A stretch of DNA of 7,470 bases from Deltaproteobacteria bacterium (lineage in GTDB: Bacteria > Desulfobacterota > Desulfarculia > Desulfarculales > Desulfarculaceae), in assembly GCA_021815655.1 (NCBI GenBank), contig JAKAGJ010000091.1:1-7470 (forward strand), given 5' to 3'. The first letter of the stretch is position 1. Every line of letters begins with the position of its first letter. The notes below the pieces were generated by a model. It was not told where the DNA came from and ran no database searches. It was given only the letters and a program-made list of their open reading frames with translations. This document shows positions 5,556 through 7,470 of this stretch, piece by piece. The translations under genes were made by a program, and so were the position numbers.

Positions 5556-6101
5556 CTAGGGCTGGATGACGTAGCCGCGCCAGGTGCTGTCCGGCGTGGC
5601 GGCGGTGGTGTCGTCCCCCTGAAAAAAGCTCACCTGATTGGCTCCGGTGATCTTGGCGTATATCCCCAACCCGCCCCAGCCGTCATGGGCGGACATGGCC
5701 GTGGGGATCATGATGGCCTGGCTGTAATCGGTCAGGGTCTTGCTCAGGGTCACCACGGCGCTGCCCCCGGCCACCACCTCGATGGATTGGGGCCGGTTCT
5801 TCAGCTTGACCGCCTCGGCCAGCAGGTAGTGGCTGTAGTTTGTGTCGTTGCAGGAATAGGGGATGGATACTGTCTGGGGTCCGGAGAGATAAAAGCCGAA
5901 GCGCACGTAGCCCGTGGTGTAGACCCCGTCCGGGCCTTGGCCCAGCAGCAGGACCAGACTCTGATCCAGGGGATAGGTTCCGGTCAGGGTCAGAGTGTAG
6001 GTTCCGGACATGGCCCCGCCGTTGCCGGTGTGGGTCTTCTTTATGCGTTCGCGGCAGCCCTTGGCGATCTCCAGGCCGGCGCCGCCCGCCAACTGCAACA
6101 T
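5556..6101 (-). CDS. Putative phage tail-associated protein, unrecognised
   Basis: This 181-aa protein has a short basic N-terminus (ERIKKTH, 18-24). After it comes a long stretch with strong beta-strand character (GTYTLTLTGTYPL, YVRFGFYLSG, SIEVVAGGSAVVTLS) ending WRGYVIQP, which suggests a compact beta-sandwich such as a receptor-binding or fibre-tip domain. No family is recognised. GGTGGAGGTG about 8 bases upstream, inside the end of the preceding gene, supports the ATG at 6101; an alternative ATG at 6011 (MSGTYTL) has a poorer site. It follows the preceding tail gene by 2 bp and precedes the next gene by 9 bp, so it is in the same operon. Confidence 0.7.
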   Translation of the reverse strand: MLQLAGGAGLEIAKGCRERIKKTHTGNGGAMSGTYTLTLTGTYPLDQSLVLLLGQGPDGVYTTGYVRFGFYLSGPQTVSIPYSCNDTNYSHYLLAEAVKLKNRPQSIEVVAGGSAVVTLSKTLTDYSQAIMIPTAMSAHDGWGGLGIYAKITGANQVSFFQGDDTTAATPDSTWRGYVIQP

Positions 6102-6103
6102 GG

Positions 6104-7015
6104 CTACACCTCCACCGGCTGAATCAACATCTCGCAGATGAGCAGGTCGCCGCCGTGGGGATCGCCCGCCGCCCGCCAGAAGCCCACCAGCACCCGGTCG
6201 CCCAGGTTGACCTCGGCGGCGGGTATCTGCAAATCGGCGCTGTCGATGTCGAAGCGGGCGTAGGCCGCCGCCGGGGCCACGACGCTACAGCCCAGGTTCT
6301 TCATGCCCGCGCCCTGGCAGCGCCAGGTGACGCCGCCGTCGGTCACGGTGTTGCCGATGGTGGTGGGCCAGGCGGGCGCCGAGGAGGCCGAGGTGCCGGC
6401 CACGGTGGCCTGGTAGTAATAGCCGTTGGGCGCCGGCGGCAGGCGTTGGTCGCCCAGGGCGTAGGCCGTGGCGGCCTGCCAGCGCTTTTTCACCGGGTTC
6501 ATCACCGCCCCGGCGCCGAAGACCTGGTAGGCCAGCCCCAGGCTCAGGGCCGAGGCCTCGGCGGTGCTCATCAGGGCTTCCAGCTTCACCCGCCAGGCCA
6601 CGCCGGCCAGCCAGGCCTTGAAGTCGGCCCAGCCCCAGGCCTGGTCGGCGTTGGCCCAGCGCACCACCCCCAGGATGCCGTCGTTCTGGCAGGGGTAAAG
6701 CTCGTCGGCCAGGATGCCCGCCAGGGGCCGGGCGCGCAAGAGGTCGGCCAACTCGCCCTGGCGGGTCAGCCGCGCCTCGCTGCCGCCGTCCGGGCCGCGG
6801 TAATGGGCCTCGGCCTTGCCCCCGGCCAATCTGGCGTAGAGCACCCCCTCGGCCGAGCCGGTTTCCGGGGCCGCGCCCTGCGTGGCCAAGTAGCGGTACT
6901 TGCCGTGGCCGTCGCTAGCCGTCTCCACCAGGGCCAGGCGGTTTAGGGTGTCTTCCTTGGTGGGATGCCCGGCCCCCACCATCTCCTCGCTGTACTGAAT
7001 GGTCTGGTCGCTCAT
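6104..7015 (-). CDS. Phage tail fibre-like protein
   Basis: This is a 303-aa protein. The N-terminus has AGHPTKEDTLNRLALVE (15-31), a pattern I associate with prophage tail fibre or tail-tip proteins that start with a short attachment segment. Residues 179-235 form a repeat-like module with W179, the YYYQATVAGTS segment near 199, P214-W216, TVTDGGVTW (223-231) and a final C233. Such W-GD-Y-GTS-W-DG-W modules are widespread in phage fibre and carbohydrate-contact proteins. The C-terminal part (245-303) is beta-rich and ends LLICEMLIQPVEV. The ATG overlaps the stop of the upstream gene (ATGA, 7012-7015), indicating coupled translation. Structural role in the virion tail is likely; the receptor is unknown. 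Confidence 0.7.
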   Translation of the reverse strand: MSDQTIQYSEEMVGAGHPTKEDTLNRLALVETASDGHGKYRYLATQGAAPETGSAEGVLYARLAGGKAEAHYRGPDGGSEARLTRQGELADLLRARPLAGILADELYPCQNDGILGVVRWANADQAWGWADFKAWLAGVAWRVKLEALMSTAEASALSLGLAYQVFGAGAVMNPVKKRWQAATAYALGDQRLPPAPNGYYYQATVAGTSASSAPAWPTTIGNTVTDGGVTWRCQGAGMKNLGCSVVAPAAAYARFDIDSADLQIPAAEVNLGDRVLVGFWRAAGDPHGGDLLICEMLIQPVEV

Positions 7016-7470
7016 GCCTGATACTCCGTTAGGTCGCGCTGGCCGCCGGCCTGCTCCCGGCCGTCCGCCGGGGAGGCGCCGTCGGCCAGGCAGGCCCTGG
7101 TCTTGAAAAACCCCGTGTCCACCAAGGTGAAGGTGATGGTCCCCCGGTCCAATTGCGGCTCGATGCCCAACACCCGCACCATGCGGTTCATCAGCGGCAG
7201 GCCGCTTTCGTCGTAGAGCCAGTCCAGGGACAAGAGCGCCAGGTCGCCCTTTTCCAGAGGCAGGTTGGTCAGGGCGTCCTCCTGGCAGGTGATGACCCGG
7301 CGCGGCGCGCCGTAACCCTTGACCAGGGCCGCGGCCAGGGCCTGGGCCGTGGCCTTCTCACGCACCCAGGGCAGCTCCAGGGTGCGCGCCTGGGGGCCGT
7401 AGAGGGCGATGCTCGCGGGGTCCTGGCTGGCCAGGCCGTCGTCGCCGGCCTCATACTGGCGGCTGCGGTA
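7012..7470 (-). CDS. Phage tail/baseplate protein, C-terminal part
   Basis: The frame is open from the window edge at 7470 to the TGA at 7012-7014, giving 152 residues of a longer protein whose start lies outside. The visible part contains SIALYGPQARTLELPWVREKA (split here at S20 to A40 of the fragment), then an alternating strand-rich section (GDLALLSLDWLYDESGLP, TITFTLVDTGFF). The YG-x-R-x-LELP-x-V-x-x-x-ATA-x-ALA pattern followed by a beta-domain fits tail-tip/baseplate hub proteins of the Phage-tail_3 or gp27-like type, recalled from family knowledge. A GTG at 7365 is an internal Val codon, not a needed start. It is the most upstream visible gene of the four-gene operon. Confidence 0.6.
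   Translation of the reverse strand, partial: YRSRQYEAGDDGLASQDPASIALYGPQARTLELPWVREKATAQALAAALVKGYGAPRRVITCQEDALTNLPLEKGDLALLSLDWLYDESGLPLMNRMVRVLGIEPQLDRGTITFTLVDTGFFKTRACLADGASPADGREQAGGQRDLTEYQA

Noticed and set aside
5007..6122. Long plus-strand open frame opposite the phage-like genes
   Set aside because: Low-complexity Gly/His/Ala translation that crosses two tightly coupled minus-strand genes with good ribosome sites; an antisense shadow.

Overview
The window is GC-rich throughout, with strong GCC/CTG codon preference and GGAGG-type ribosome binding sites. Together with a beta-barrel outer membrane protein, this points to a high-GC Gram-negative bacterium. The style resembles Desulfobacterota (Desulfarculales-like), but that is an impression from the protein sequences and was not tested.

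Layout. Positions 1-461 are a gene-poor repeat region. A 99-bp sequence occurs twice without mismatch (1-99 and 308-406), and its last 34 bp, which contain a small hairpin, are repeated again directly in tandem. A minus-strand HD-GYP protein follows (462-1520), a candidate cyclic-di-GMP phosphodiesterase. The gap 1521-1755 lies between divergent genes. It holds a large nested inverted repeat and a clear sigma70-type promoter for a plus-strand TetR-family regulator (1756-2337). A nitroreductase-family flavoprotein (2466-3008) and an AhpD/carboxymuconolactone-decarboxylase-like protein (3059-3583) come next, closed by a strong stem-loop. A signal-peptide-bearing outer-membrane barrel protein (3788-4798) then ends at another long stem-loop. 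From 4890 to the right edge, four tightly packed minus-strand genes look like the distal end of a phage tail/baseplate module (prophage or tail-derived element). The first of these in reading order is cut by the window edge.

How it works together. The best-supported functional unit is regulator, nitroreductase and AhpD-like protein. The same operator-like sequence (TAG-NNN-ACCGGTCTATTA) overlaps the regulator's own promoter and recurs exactly 651 bp downstream, just ahead of the nitroreductase gene. This predicts one autoregulated TetR regulon. The regulator has a Cys and a Lys (C102, K171) with the same 69-residue spacing as the redox pair C106/K175 of E. coli NemR, so an electrophile- or oxidant-responsive detoxification switch is a reasonable hypothesis. 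The AhpD-like partner is odd: it has lost the first Cys and the His of the CxxC-xxx-H active site. The phage-like genes are transcribed toward this module, with a stem-loop between the converging units, and no integrase or attachment site is visible.
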